Below, in pieces: positions 1 through 7,126 of a stretch of 29,324 bases of DNA (its first letter is position 1; every line of letters starts with the position of its first letter). Position numbers and translations under genes: made by a program. The stretch is from JOPF133 sp052144935 (GTDB lineage: Bacteria; Acidobacteriota; Terriglobia; Bryobacterales; Bryobacteraceae), in NCBI GenBank assembly GCA_052144935.1, contig JBKQPR010000046.1, positions 1 through 29,324 of the forward strand, in the 5' to 3' direction. The notes under the pieces were generated by a model that ran no database searches, was not told the DNA's origin, and saw only the letters and a list, made by a program, of their open reading frames with translations.

Positions 1-102
1 ATGTTCTGGACAGTACGCGGGGCAAACGCCATCCTGGCTCTGCGATGCTGCCAAATCAACGGCCGCTTTGAGGATTACTGGGCCGCCCGCCGGGTGGCTT
101 GA
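1..102 (+). pseudogene. C-terminal end of an ISKra4-like transposase (partial at window edge)
   Basis: The first 33 codons read in frame to a TGA at 100-102 and contain FWTVRGANAILALRC followed by NGRFEDYW. This resembles the extreme C-terminus of ISKra4-family transposases as I remember them, where a W-x-V-R-G-A-N-A stretch precedes the NGRFEDYW end. Only the tail is inside the window, so the gene may be intact upstream. No inverted repeat marking the end of the element could be recognised in the 150 bases downstream. The family call rests on the short conserved tail alone. Transposase end is likely, the exact family less so. Confidence 0.6.
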
Positions 103-258
103 TTTCCACTTCTATGTCGCGCACCCCGTTTCAATGGATTCCGCGACTACCCGCAGATTATCCAGGAATTACCCCGGTCGCATTTAGGTAGTCGAGGCCA
201 ACCCCCAAACTCGCCCTCAGCCGCGGAGTGCCCTCTGGGCCCCGCGCGGGAGGGCGAC

Positions 259-869
259 ATGAAATTGGAGTACAGAGCGTTGATCCTGGCGGCGGTTGCC
301 TGGACGGGACCGGGCCAATCCAAACCGGCGCTCGCGCTGCGCGTGGTGAACGATGCCGGCGTGGAAGATCGCATCCTGAATCGGGCGGAACGGGAGGCCA
401 CGGGGATCCTGGGGCGGGCGGGAATCGACGTGCAATGGCTGGAGTGCGAGGCCGGGCGGGCGGAGGGGGAAAGGTGCCAGCGCAGCCAGGGCCCAGCGGA
501 TTTCTGGCTGCTGACCGCGGCAAAAAACCCAGGGCTACTACCGGCGACATGCTGGCTTTCACGGAGCTCGACAATCTCTCGGGCGACGGCCTGGCGGGAG
601 TCTATTACCCGGCGGTGGTCGAGGCGGCCACGAGCGACCGCCCGGAGATCTCCGCGATCCTCGGCGCCGCCATCATGCACGAACTGGGCCATCTGCTCCT
701 GGGCGGCAACGCGCATTCCGCCCATGGGGTGATGAACGGACACTGGGGACGGGGGCAGTTCGAACAGATCGCCATCGGTGAACTGACCTTCACGCCGGAG
801 CAAGCCCGAAAGATGCGGGACGCGCTGAGCAGGCGCGGCGGGGAACTCCAGCGAACGGCGCAGCGTTAG
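259..869 (+). pseudogene. Small zinc metalloprotease-like secreted protein, split by a -1 frame change
   Basis: Two overlapping frames together make one protein. Translation from ATG 259 gives a signal-like N-terminus (MKLEYRALILAAVAWTG) and a domain ending FWLLTAAKN. The frame one base back then continues as PRATTGDMLAFTELDN and reaches HELGHLLLGGNAHSAHGVMN, ending at the TAA before 870. HELGH is the HExxH zinc-protease signature, with a further His six residues on. The arrangement matches a family of short acidobacterial proteins of unknown substrate. The frame change falls on A AAA AAC at 522-528, a canonical -1 slippery heptamer correctly phased to the upstream frame. It may be a homopolymer sequencing error, a real one-base deletion, or programmed frameshifting. 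Confidence 0.7.
522..528 (+). promoter_or_regulatory. Candidate -1 slippery heptamer A_AAA_AAC
   Basis: The upstream frame reads gcA AAA AAC cca. This is the X_XXY_YYZ arrangement with the zero-frame codons AAA AAC. A -1 slip at this point enters exactly the frame that encodes the HELGH half of the protease. A six-A run is also where a simple indel or a sequencing error is most likely, so a function is not proven. Confidence 0.35.
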
Positions 870-881
870 CGGGCGGCCAGC

Positions 882-1208
882 CTACTTCCTCACCCCGCGG
901 GCGTGACGGCCAGCCTCCTTCTGAAGCGCGTCGTGCAGCAGCAGCTTGATATAGGTTTGGTACCCGATGCCCTTGCCGTCCGCAAGCTGTCGGGCGGTGG
1001 CAATATCTTCGCTGGCCAGCCGTATGGTCACCGGCAGAAGTTCCTTCTTTCGCCGGGCCTGGGCCAGGACATCCTGCAACGATACCGTCTTGCCTTCGCG
1101 CATGGCGGCACGCAGGTCCGCCTCGACCGCCGCGCGGTGTTCCTCCCACCAGGCGGCTTCCTCTCCTTCGCTCTTAAAGGGCGGAATCACAAGTTTCTTG
1201 CGGGGCAT
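882..1208 (-). CDS. brnA: BrnA-like ribbon-helix-helix antitoxin
   Basis: This is a 108-residue protein starting MPRKKLVIPPFKSEGEEAAWW, the N-terminal pattern of BrnA/CopG-type antitoxins. It is followed by a charged linker and a C-terminal helical segment around VTIRLASEDIATARQLA and YQTYIKLLLHDAL, which fits a ribbon-helix-helix DNA-binding fold. The ATG at 1208 was chosen over an upstream start because it follows the brnT stop by five bases and begins the conserved domain. In this family the antitoxin binds and neutralises the toxin and, together with it, represses the operon. The toxin-first order seen here is the usual one for brnTA. Confidence 0.82.
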   Translation of the reverse strand: MPRKKLVIPPFKSEGEEAAWWEEHRAAVEADLRAAMREGKTVSLQDVLAQARRKKELLPVTIRLASEDIATARQLADGKGIGYQTYIKLLLHDALQKEAGRHARGVRK

Positions 1209-1213
1209 GGCTG

Positions 1214-1507
1214 CTATGTTCCTCGTTCCGAGAAGTACTCCTTCTTCGTTCGCCCGTCCGCGTCCCAGCCGGTGATCGGGCGGATTTTCTCGCCGCGCAC
1301 CGTGAACACCAGGACGAGAACCCTCAGTGATTCCGTCGCGCCGACAGACGTCCATCGGTCTTCGCCATTTACAACCTCGTGGCCGCGGATTGCCGGACTA
1401 TTATGGAACACCTCCTCCACCTCAGAGGGCTTGATCCGGTGGCGCGCCAGATGAGAGATGTTCTCGTCGTCCCAGTCGAACGAGACATCCGGCGTCCCTC
1501 GATCCAC
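1214..1507 (-). CDS. brnT: BrnT-like ribonuclease toxin
   Basis: This 97-residue protein has the BrnT pattern: FDWDDENISHLARHRI near the N-terminus, VEEVFHN in the middle, and a C-terminal IRPITGWDADGRTKKEYF resembling the R-I-I-S-A-R-x-A…E…Y motif of the family. BrnT toxins are RelE-fold ribonucleases that inhibit translation. The start is a GTG at 1505-1507, which begins the domain a few residues before the conserved FDW. The stop lies five bases before the antitoxin start, so the two genes form one operon. An inverted repeat that may be the operator lies immediately upstream. Confidence 0.82.
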   Translation of the reverse strand: MDRGTPDVSFDWDDENISHLARHRIKPSEVEEVFHNSPAIRGHEVVNGEDRWTSVGATESLRVLVLVFTVRGEKIRPITGWDADGRTKKEYFSERGT

Positions 1508-1514
1508 TTTTCAA

Positions 1515-1532
1515 TTGTACACTTTTTGTCAA
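1515..1532 (-). promoter_or_regulatory. Candidate brnTA operator (imperfect inverted repeat)
   Basis: Read on the minus strand, this is TTGACA, five bases, then TGTACAA. It is an imperfect inverted repeat just eight bases upstream of the brnT GTG and embedded in an AT-rich patch unlike the surrounding GC-rich DNA. TTGACA could also serve as a -35 box. brnTA operons are known to be autorepressed by the antitoxin, so a palindrome here is expected. The assignment is inferred from position. Confidence 0.4.
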
Positions 1533-1603
1533 TACGGGAATGGCGACCCGGAGCCGGGATCGATCACGCGACGAGAGCGAGGGTTTGGGCAGCGTCCGCT
1601 CCC

Positions 1604-2239
1604 TCAAGCGGGCTTTTCTTGCTGCGCCTGCCCCTTCTCCTTCAGCCGCGCTTTCACGAACTCCATCTCCGTCTGCTTGGGAATGCCCGGCTCGAAACAG
1701 CGCCGGCAGCGCGCCTCGTAGAGATCGGCGGCGCCCACCACAATCAGGTCGTCGGAGCCGCGCAGGCGCTGCGTGTGTTTGGCGGGATTGCCGCACCGCA
1801 CGCAGATCGCCAGCGTCTTGGTGATGGATTCCGCGTGCGCCAGCAGGTCGGGGATCGGAGCGAAGGGGCGGCCCAGGTAATCCGTATCCAGGCCGGCGAT
1901 GATCACCTGCTTGCCGCTGTCCGCCAGTTGCTGCGCCACCGCCACCAGTTCGGCGCCCATGAAGTTGGCTTCGTCAATGCCGACCACCTCCGAGCGCCAG
2001 TCCAGCCGCGCCATGATCTCCGACGCGCCGGAGACTACTTCGGAGCGCATCCGCAAGTCGCCGTGGGAGACAATCTGGTCGTCGGAATAGCGGTCGTCGA
2101 TGGCCGGTTTGAACACCTCCACTCGCTTGCGGGCGATCATGGCGCGGCGCAGGCGCCGGATCAACTCTTCGCTCTTGCCCGAAAACATGGGCCCGCAGAT
2201 CACTTCAATCCAACCGACGTTGCCTGTGATGATGTCCAT
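1604..2239 (-). CDS. tdk: Thymidine kinase
   Basis: This 211-residue type II thymidine kinase phosphorylates thymidine to dTMP with ATP in nucleotide salvage. The P-loop GPMFSGKS is at residues 16-23, the DEANF motif with the catalytic Glu is at 89-93, and the lasso/zinc region has the Cys pairs C146/C149 and C178/C181, all as in the family. The ATG at 2239 (MDIITG) was preferred over a longer upstream extension because family members begin just before the P-loop. The length is slightly above the usual 190-200 because of a charged Gln/Lys-rich C-terminal tail. The gene lies between two toxin-antitoxin pairs, with brnTA downstream on the same strand. Confidence 0.95.
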   Translation of the reverse strand: MDIITGNVGWIEVICGPMFSGKSEELIRRLRRAMIARKRVEVFKPAIDDRYSDDQIVSHGDLRMRSEVVSGASEIMARLDWRSEVVGIDEANFMGAELVAVAQQLADSGKQVIIAGLDTDYLGRPFAPIPDLLAHAESITKTLAICVRCGNPAKHTQRLRGSDDLIVVGAADLYEARCRRCFEPGIPKQTEMEFVKARLKEKGQAQQEKPA

Positions 2240-2349
2240 AGGAACCGCCAGAATGGCACAGTTCGGATGTGGGAGCAACCGGTGCGCACGGCGGCTGCCG
2301 CAGCCGCGGGCGGATTGGAACCAGCGACAATAAGACAACGAGGATCGAT

Positions 2350-2619
2350 GTGACCATCACGTTGAGGCCTGAAGATGAGAAGGTCGTCGACCAGGCGATT
2401 CAGGCTGGCATAATCGAGCGAGCCGAGGAGGTCGTGAATGTCGGGCTGGAGGCCTTGAGAGGCTGCCTGGAATCGCGTGCCGCTTCCGGCGCCCCGATGA
2501 CCGCCGATGAGTGGAAGCGCGAGCTCCACGAGTGGATCATCAGTCATTCCACAACCACTCCATTACTGTCCGATGAAGCCATCAGCCGGGAGTCGATCTA
2601 CCGGGATCGCGGCCTGTAA
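2350..2619 (+). CDS. Ribbon-helix-helix antitoxin paired with a PIN toxin
   Basis: This 89-residue protein starts at GTG 2350, preceded by GAGG six bases upstream. An in-frame ATG further up (2269) would add 27 residues with no family resemblance. The N-terminal VTITLRPEDEKVVDQAI and ERAEEVVNVGLEAL suit a ParD/CopG-type ribbon-helix-helix domain. The C-terminal LSDEAISRESIYRDRGL matches the tail of acidobacterial and cyanobacterial antitoxins that sit in front of PIN-domain toxins. Its TAA shares one base with the toxin ATG (TAATG), so translation is coupled. Confidence 0.8.
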   Translation: MTITLRPEDEKVVDQAIQAGIIERAEEVVNVGLEALRGCLESRAASGAPMTADEWKRELHEWIISHSTTTPLLSDEAISRESIYRDRGL

Positions 2620-3059
2620 TGGCTGTGCTCGCTGACACAAACATCCTGCTGCGATTTGTACAACCGCAGCATCCGCACTGCGCAATGGTTGAGCGGGCGG
2701 TCGGGGTCTTTCGCACCCGGAACGAGACGATGAACGTGATGGCACAGAATCTGATCGAGTTCCGGGCGGTAGCTACACGCCCGCAGGCAAGTGAGAACGG
2801 CCTGGGCATGACCATTGAAATGGTGATGAAGGAGCTTGTAGTTCTGCGGCGGCTATTCTCTTTGCTGCCGGAGCCCGCCTCCGTGTTCGAGGAGTGGGAG
2901 CGGCTTGTCACGACCCATCGGGTGTCGGGCAGGAATGTGCACGACGCTCGCCTGGTAGCGGCGATGAGGCTGCACGGCATCGACCGGATTCTGACGTTCA
3001 ATGTGACCGACTTTGCCCGCTGCCCGCGGATCGAAGCCATCCATCCGCAATCCGTGTAG
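2619..3059 (+). CDS. vapC: PIN-domain toxin (VapC-type ribonuclease)
   Basis: This 146-residue PIN domain has the expected acidic residues: D6 in LADTN, E47 in LIEF, D109 in VHDARL and D131 in NVTDF. VapC toxins are Mg2+-dependent endoribonucleases cleaving tRNA or rRNA; the target here cannot be told. The gene starts in a TAATG overlap with its antitoxin and is a complete, normal-length family member. Together with brnTA about 1.1 kb away, it makes this a toxin-antitoxin cluster around tdk. Confidence 0.88.
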   Translation: MAVLADTNILLRFVQPQHPHCAMVERAVGVFRTRNETMNVMAQNLIEFRAVATRPQASENGLGMTIEMVMKELVVLRRLFSLLPEPASVFEEWERLVTTHRVSGRNVHDARLVAAMRLHGIDRILTFNVTDFARCPRIEAIHPQSV

Positions 3060-3081
3060 CGCGCCCGCACCCGAACGGGAT

Positions 3082-3618
3082 CTACCTCCCCGCCGGCCGC
3101 GCGCAATAATCGAACAGCAATTGCCATTCAGCAAGCTGCACCGCGAGCGCGCTCTCTTCCTCCGCCGACCCTGGCCGCCGGCGCGCCCGCTCGCACAGGT
3201 CGATGAAGGCGAACGGATCCCAGCGCGCCCCGAAATCCACACCGTGGCGCGCCGCCTCCTGGCGCAGCTCCGGAAAAATCGGGTGCGCTCCCACCCGCCG
3301 GAACCAGTAGCCCGCGTTGCCCGCGTCGGGTTCCCGGCGGTGCACGATGGCGTGCCAGAAACTGCCCTCGGCGCTCTCCACGCCTTGGGCGATTTCGTGC
3401 GCTTCCTCCATGCAGGAAAAATAGACCAACAGGCCGGCCAGGGCCGCTTCGGGTGCGCGACCCTCCGGGAACAGCCGCGCGGCGCCGGCCGCCTTCGCTC
3501 GCCGCCCCTCTTCCACGGAACAACGTCCGCCCGCCAGCGGCATGGGCCGCCGGCCCTCTCCATCCAGCGCCAGGATGGCGGATACTTCAGAACTGTAAAC
3601 CGCCGGGTCGAAGTGCAT
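3082..3618 (-). CDS. Conserved hypothetical protein, probably soluble
   Basis: This protein of about 178 residues starts at ATG 3618. A GTG at 3627 is an alternative and lies closer to the AGGA upstream, so the start is uncertain by three codons. It has no signal peptide or membrane segment. Distinctive parts are YFSCMEEAHEIAQ and the Trp/His-rich FWHAIVHRREPDAGNAGYWF near the middle, followed by HPIFPELRQEA. The same pattern recurs in acidobacterial proteins with no assigned function, as far as I recall. It diverges from the DinB-like gene, and the shared 60-base gap holds a symmetrical TATGATA. Confidence 0.7.
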   Translation of the reverse strand: MHFDPAVYSSEVSAILALDGEGRRPMPLAGGRCSVEEGRRAKAAGAARLFPEGRAPEAALAGLLVYFSCMEEAHEIAQGVESAEGSFWHAIVHRREPDAGNAGYWFRRVGAHPIFPELRQEAARHGVDFGARWDPFAFIDLCERARRRPGSAEEESALAVQLAEWQLLFDYCARPAGR

Positions 3619-3649
3619 AAACGTCACGGTCCTGTTACTCTCGAAGGCT

Positions 3650-3656
3650 TATGATA
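3650..3656. promoter_or_regulatory. Candidate bidirectional -10 element TATGATA
   Basis: TATGAT serves the plus-strand DinB-like gene, and TATCAT, read on the other strand one base over, serves the hypothetical gene on the minus strand. The TAnnnTA form is the symmetry that allows one site to fire both ways in reported divergent bacterial promoters. The distances to both start codons (about 24-33 bases) are suitable. No clear -35 box is seen. Confidence 0.35.
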
Positions 3657-3679
3657 ATCCTTGAGGAGCCAAACATCAT

Positions 3680-4237
3680 ATGCAAGGTTACAACGCCCAG
3701 GATATGGCCCGTTCGTTTCGAACGGTGCGAATGAATACCATCAAGGTAGCGGAAGATATCCCGGAGGATCAATATGGATACCGCGCCACGCCCGATGCAC
3801 AGAGTGTGGCCGAAACCCTGGCGCACGTCGCGGTTGGCACGCGCTGGGCCAGACAGATGCACGAGGAACGCAACACCCTGGCTACCATGGAGCGATTCGC
3901 CGCCGCCATGCAGCAGATGACGCTGGAAGCGGCCGCGCTGACTACCAAAGCGCAGATCCTGGAGGCGCTGCGCGGGAACGGGGAAGAGTTTGCGGCCTGG
4001 CTGGAGTCGGTTCCCGATGAAATGCTGTCCGAAATGGTGCACTTCGCGCCGCCCATCCCGCAAGCGCCCAAGAGCCGCTTCGAGATGCTGCTGGGAATCA
4101 AGGAACATGAGATGCACCATCGCGCCCAGTTGATGGTGGTGGAGCGGCTCCTCGGAATCGTCCCGCACCTCACCCGCGAGCGCCAGGCCCACATGACGGC
4201 CATGCAGCAGCAGAAGGCGGGAACCGCCGGCGCGTAG
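3680..4237 (+). CDS. DinB/YfiT-like putative metal-dependent protein
   Basis: This 185-residue four-helix protein has the DinB metal-binding histidines H49 (ETLAHVAVG) and H143/H147 (EHEMHHRAQ). DinB-family members are metal-dependent, and some act as thiol-dependent transferases (bacillithiol, mycothiol). The substrate here is unknown. GAGGAG at 3662-3667 lies twelve bases upstream of the ATG. The length is close to the family norm with a short Gln-rich C-terminal extension (MQQQKAGTAGA). Its stop is eight bases before the GTG of the patatin-like gene, so both are probably cotranscribed. Confidence 0.85.
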   Translation: MQGYNAQDMARSFRTVRMNTIKVAEDIPEDQYGYRATPDAQSVAETLAHVAVGTRWARQMHEERNTLATMERFAAAMQQMTLEAAALTTKAQILEALRGNGEEFAAWLESVPDEMLSEMVHFAPPIPQAPKSRFEMLLGIKEHEMHHRAQLMVVERLLGIVPHLTRERQAHMTAMQQQKAGTAGA

Positions 4238-4245
4238 CGCACCTC

Positions 4246-4959
4246 GTGACCGCCCTGGTTCTCTCCGCCGGGGGCATGTTCGCCGCCTGGGAAGCCGGCT
4301 TCTGGAGAGTGCTCGGCGAGCGCTTCCAGCCGGACATCATCGTAGGAACCTCCGCCGGCGCCTGGAACGGATGGTTCATCGCCGGCGGCGCCACGTCCGC
4401 CGATCTGATCCGCGAATGGACCGATCCGCGGACCGCGCGGCTCATGCAATGGGGCCCGCACCGCAGCGGTTGTCTGCGCCCGGAAGCCTTGCACGCCAAA
4501 GCGCGGGAACTCTTTGTACGCTACCAGCCGCGCGTGCCCTTCGGCCTGACGATCACGGAGCTCCCGCGGTTGCGCCAGGTGCTGGTGCGCGATCACGCGA
4601 TCGACTGGCGCTGTTTAGCCGCCACCGCGTCCATTCCGCTGTGCTATCCGCCCGTGGAAATCCGCGGCAGGTTGTATGTGGATGGCGGTCTGCGGGGAGG
4701 CTTGCCGCTGTGGGCGGCGGAGGCCATGGGCGCCACCCGCATCGTGGCGCTCCAGGTTCTCACCACGCGCCCCTTCCGGGCGATGCGCCTGGTCATGCGC
4801 CCGCGCCGCCCCGGCCCGGCGGTCGAGGTGATCCGCTTCGAACCCTCCGAGCCGCTGGGCTCGCTGCGCGACGCCGTCGTCTGGTCGTCCGCGAATATCC
4901 GCCGTTGGATCGAGATGGGCGAGCGGGACGCTAGGCGCGCTGCCCTGCCCTCGGCCTGA
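4246..4959 (+). CDS. Patatin-like phospholipase/acyl hydrolase
   Basis: This 237-residue protein has the patatin fold signatures: an oxyanion-loop glycine run near LSAGGMFAAWEAG, the nucleophile elbow GTSAG with Ser36, and the catalytic-dyad Asp146 in VDGGLRGG. These enzymes hydrolyse acyl groups from phospholipids or other lipids. The GTG start at 4246 is used because the conserved first strand (TALVLSAGG) begins immediately afterwards. There is no signal peptide, so it is probably cytoplasmic or peripheral. It follows the DinB-like gene after eight bases. Confidence 0.88.
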   Translation: MTALVLSAGGMFAAWEAGFWRVLGERFQPDIIVGTSAGAWNGWFIAGGATSADLIREWTDPRTARLMQWGPHRSGCLRPEALHAKARELFVRYQPRVPFGLTITELPRLRQVLVRDHAIDWRCLAATASIPLCYPPVEIRGRLYVDGGLRGGLPLWAAEAMGATRIVALQVLTTRPFRAMRLVMRPRRPGPAVEVIRFEPSEPLGSLRDAVVWSSANIRRWIEMGERDARRAALPSA

Positions 4960-5016
4960 CCGCGCGCCCGAGTTGTGAATTCGGAGGGCGGCTTCCCACG
5001 GAGCGGCACGGGCCGT

Positions 5017-5022
5017 TACAAT
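5017..5022 (+). promoter_or_regulatory. Candidate -10 box TACAAT, very close to a start codon
   Basis: TACAAT ends eight bases before the ATG at 5031, so a transcript starting at the usual distance would begin at or next to the start codon. No ribosome binding site is seen. This is one of three such cases in the window. There is no convincing -35 box. Confidence 0.35.
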
Positions 5023-5030
5023 GTAGAGCT

Positions 5031-5384
5031 ATGCCGCTTTATCGGATCTACCGTATGAAGGATTCGCCGAGGCAACAGTTCCGCTGGGCTCCGCACGTTT
5101 CCGGCTGCGCATCGTTGAAGCCCAGGGACTATGAACCGTGCGGCCAGGTGGAAGCGTTGCACGAATACGACGCCTGGCAGACCCTACGGGAGGCCGGAAA
5201 TCCGCTTTCGGTTGGCGATCTTCTGGAAGCCGAAGATGGCCGTCTGCGGGTGTGCAAATACGTGGGCTTCGAGCCGGCCGAATGGGTGCTGCCCGAGCCG
5301 AAGCCTCCCGCCGGGCCGGCCTCCTCGCCGGGTCCGGGTCCGGGTCCGGCTCCGGAGCAGGCCGGCCAGTCTACCGCCAGTTAG
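5031..5384 (+). CDS. Hypothetical protein with Pro/Gly-rich tail
   Basis: This 117-residue protein was not recognised. The N-terminal two-thirds (MPLYRIYRMKDSPRQQFRWAPHVSG…, then DAWQTL, VGDLLEAEDGRLRVCKYVGFEPAEWVLPE) looks like a compact soluble domain. The last 30 residues are a Pro/Gly/Ala tail encoded by repeated ggtccg units. It has no signal peptide or membrane segment. It starts right behind a TACAAT box with no ribosome binding site. The next gene begins eight bases after its stop with a good GGAG site, so the two are likely co-expressed. Confidence 0.65.
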   Translation: MPLYRIYRMKDSPRQQFRWAPHVSGCASLKPRDYEPCGQVEALHEYDAWQTLREAGNPLSVGDLLEAEDGRLRVCKYVGFEPAEWVLPEPKPPAGPASSPGPGPGPAPEQAGQSTAS

Positions 5385-5392
5385 GAGACCTT

Positions 5393-5842
5393 ATGCGCGA
5401 ACCCCGCCTGGGCGACGATATCGACGATTATTGCGTACGATGCAAGCGGATCATGAACCACGCAGTGGTTTCCGTGATCAACGCGACTCCCGCCAAAGTC
5501 CGCTGCCGGACCTGCCACAGCGACCACGACTTCCGCCACGAGCAGGCGCCGCCTCCCAAGGTGGATACACGCAAGGCAGCCCTGTTCAACGAGGTTTTGA
5601 AGAAGGTGAATCCCGAGGCCGCCGCGGTCGAGATCCCGGACACCCCGATCGAGATCCCGGAGGCCATAGTCGAGATGCCGGAGGCCGCCGCAGTCGAGAT
5701 CCCGGAGGCCGCCGCCGACCTTCTGGAGGCGGAGGCGCCGCTGGATGCCGCCGAGGCCGACGGCCCCCCGCCCGCCCTGGCCGCCGCGCCTAAGCCCAAA
5801 GCCAAGGCCAAGGCCAAGGCCAAAGGCAAAGCCCGCAAGTAA
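5393..5842 (+). CDS. Zinc-ribbon-like protein with EIP repeats and a histone-like Lys/Ala tail
   Basis: This 149-residue protein starts at ATG 5393, with GGAG five bases upstream. It has three zones. Residues 1-50 contain two Cys pairs (CVRC and CRTC, then HSDHDF) suited to bind one zinc. Residues 75-120 hold degenerate repeats of the type VEIPEA, encoded by repeats of gagatcccggaggcc. The end is an alternating Lys/Ala stretch (PKAKAKAKAKGKARK) like the tails of bacterial histone-H1-like proteins. Nucleic-acid binding is a reasonable guess from the tail and the zinc ribbon. No named family is recognised. Confidence 0.75.
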   Translation: MREPRLGDDIDDYCVRCKRIMNHAVVSVINATPAKVRCRTCHSDHDFRHEQAPPPKVDTRKAALFNEVLKKVNPEAAAVEIPDTPIEIPEAIVEMPEAAAVEIPEAAADLLEAEAPLDAAEADGPPPALAAAPKPKAKAKAKAKGKARK

Positions 5843-5847
5843 GAACC

Positions 5848-6951
5848 GTGCACACCTTACTTTCCACCTTCCTGTTGCTGGCCTCCGCCGGGCACGCGGC
5901 CGATTACCTGGTGTTCACGGGCGCTTACACGGGCGGTCCCGTGAAGGGCATCTATGCCTACCACTTCAGCACCACCAACGGCAAGCTGTCGGCCTCCGGC
6001 GTGGCCGTGGAAACTCCCAATCCCTCTTTCCTGGTGGAAAACCCCAACCACCAGTTTGTCTATGCGGTGAACGAGAAGGAGGACACCGTCAGCGCATTCG
6101 CGGTGGATTTCAAGCACGACCGCCTGGTGCCCTTGAATCGTGTGTCGTCGCGCGGCAAGGGACCCTGCCACCTGGCCTTCGATCGCACTGGCCGCTGGCT
6201 GGCGGTGGCCAATAACGGCGATGGGGCGCTGGCCATTCTGCCGGTAGGCGCGGACGGCAAGCCGGGCGAAGCGGTGGCTGTCGACCGCCATGAAGGCTCC
6301 AGCATTCACCCGGAGCAGAAGGGACCTCACGCGCATGGCGTGGTGTTCTCCCCGGACAACCGTTTCCTGCTGCTGGCTGATCTGGGTCTGGACAAGATCT
6401 TCGTGTACCACTTCGACGCTGCGCGCGGCGCCATCTCCCCCAACGACCTGCCGTTCGTCGCCACCACCCCCGGGTCCGGCCCGCGCCATCTGGTGTTTCA
6501 TCCCAGCGGGGAGGTGCTCTATTCCCTCAACCAACTCAACTCCACGGTCACGTCGTATTTCTACGACGACAAGGCCGGCACGCTGAATCCATTCCAGACG
6601 GTTTCCACGCTGCCGGCGGGGTTCATGAGCCCCAACACCGCCGCCGGGATAGCGGTGAGCAGCGGGGGCACGCTGCTCTACTGCTCCAACCGCGGCAACG
6701 ACACCATCGCGCTATTTTCCATCGGCACCAACCGCCGGGGCCTGACTCCCATCGACCACACGCCCACGCTGGGCCAGACGCCGCGTGAATTCGCTATCGA
6801 CGAAACGGGATCGTTTCTGCTGGCCGCCAATCAGGATTCCAGCAGCGTGATGGTTTTCAAGATGCAGCGCATCACCGGCCAGCTCAGCCCCGCCGGCCGC
6901 CCCGTCACGGCGCCCGCGCCTACCGCGGTGCTGATGATCCGAACCAAGTGA
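5848..6951 (+). CDS. Exported lactonase-family seven-bladed beta-propeller (6-phosphogluconolactonase-like)
   Basis: This 367-residue protein starts at GTG 5848, five bases after the preceding stop, with a signal peptide (about residues 1-18, MHTLLSTFLLLASAGHAA). The mature part has the repeated blades of the lactonase (YbhE/Pgl) family, including GKGPCHLAFD, GPHAHGVVFSPD, GSGPRHLVFHPSGEVLY and TLGQTPREFAID. Cytoplasmic homologues hydrolyse 6-phosphogluconolactone. The signal peptide here suggests an envelope protein that acts on another lactone or is not catalytic, so no gene symbol is assigned. Length is normal for the family. Confidence 0.88.
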   Translation: MHTLLSTFLLLASAGHAADYLVFTGAYTGGPVKGIYAYHFSTTNGKLSASGVAVETPNPSFLVENPNHQFVYAVNEKEDTVSAFAVDFKHDRLVPLNRVSSRGKGPCHLAFDRTGRWLAVANNGDGALAILPVGADGKPGEAVAVDRHEGSSIHPEQKGPHAHGVVFSPDNRFLLLADLGLDKIFVYHFDAARGAISPNDLPFVATTPGSGPRHLVFHPSGEVLYSLNQLNSTVTSYFYDDKAGTLNPFQTVSTLPAGFMSPNTAAGIAVSSGGTLLYCSNRGNDTIALFSIGTNRRGLTPIDHTPTLGQTPREFAIDETGSFLLAANQDSSSVMVFKMQRITGQLSPAGRPVTAPAPTAVLMIRTK

Positions 6952-6953
6952 CG

Positions 6954-7088
6954 GGGCAGGCGGCGATATTCACCACGGAGACACGGAGAGCACGGAGAAA
7001 GCACGGAGAAAAATCAATTCTGTTTTGCCTTTCTCCGCTCTTCCTCCGTGCTCTCCGTGTCTCCGTGGTGAATATCGACCGCCTGCCC
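6954..7088. repeat. Large hairpin repeat of the CACGGAGACACGGAG family
   Basis: The left arm (6954-6996) and right arm (7043-7088) are reverse complements over about 44 bases, broken by a single extra base near the outer end. The arm core is CCACGGAGACACGGAGAG, and the outer ends are GGGCAGGCGG and CCGCCTGCCC. The unpaired centre is about 45 bases. It fills the gap between the lactonase and the channel gene, starting two bases after the lactonase stop. Short reading frames through it (TTETRRARRK) are artefacts of the repeat. Related units occur at 9130-9176, 23259-23350 and 24740-24820. Confidence 0.9.
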
Positions 7089-7104
7089 GATTCGCGAATC
7101 CCGC

Positions 7105-7110
7105 TATACT
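7105..7110 (+). promoter_or_regulatory. Candidate -10 box TATACT of the K+ channel gene
   Basis: TATACT lies 16 bases before the ATG at 7127, just beyond the hairpin repeat, so the repeat sits upstream of the promoter. No clear -35 box is visible. Confidence 0.4.
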
Positions 7111-7126
7111 TAGGTGCTGATCGCCC

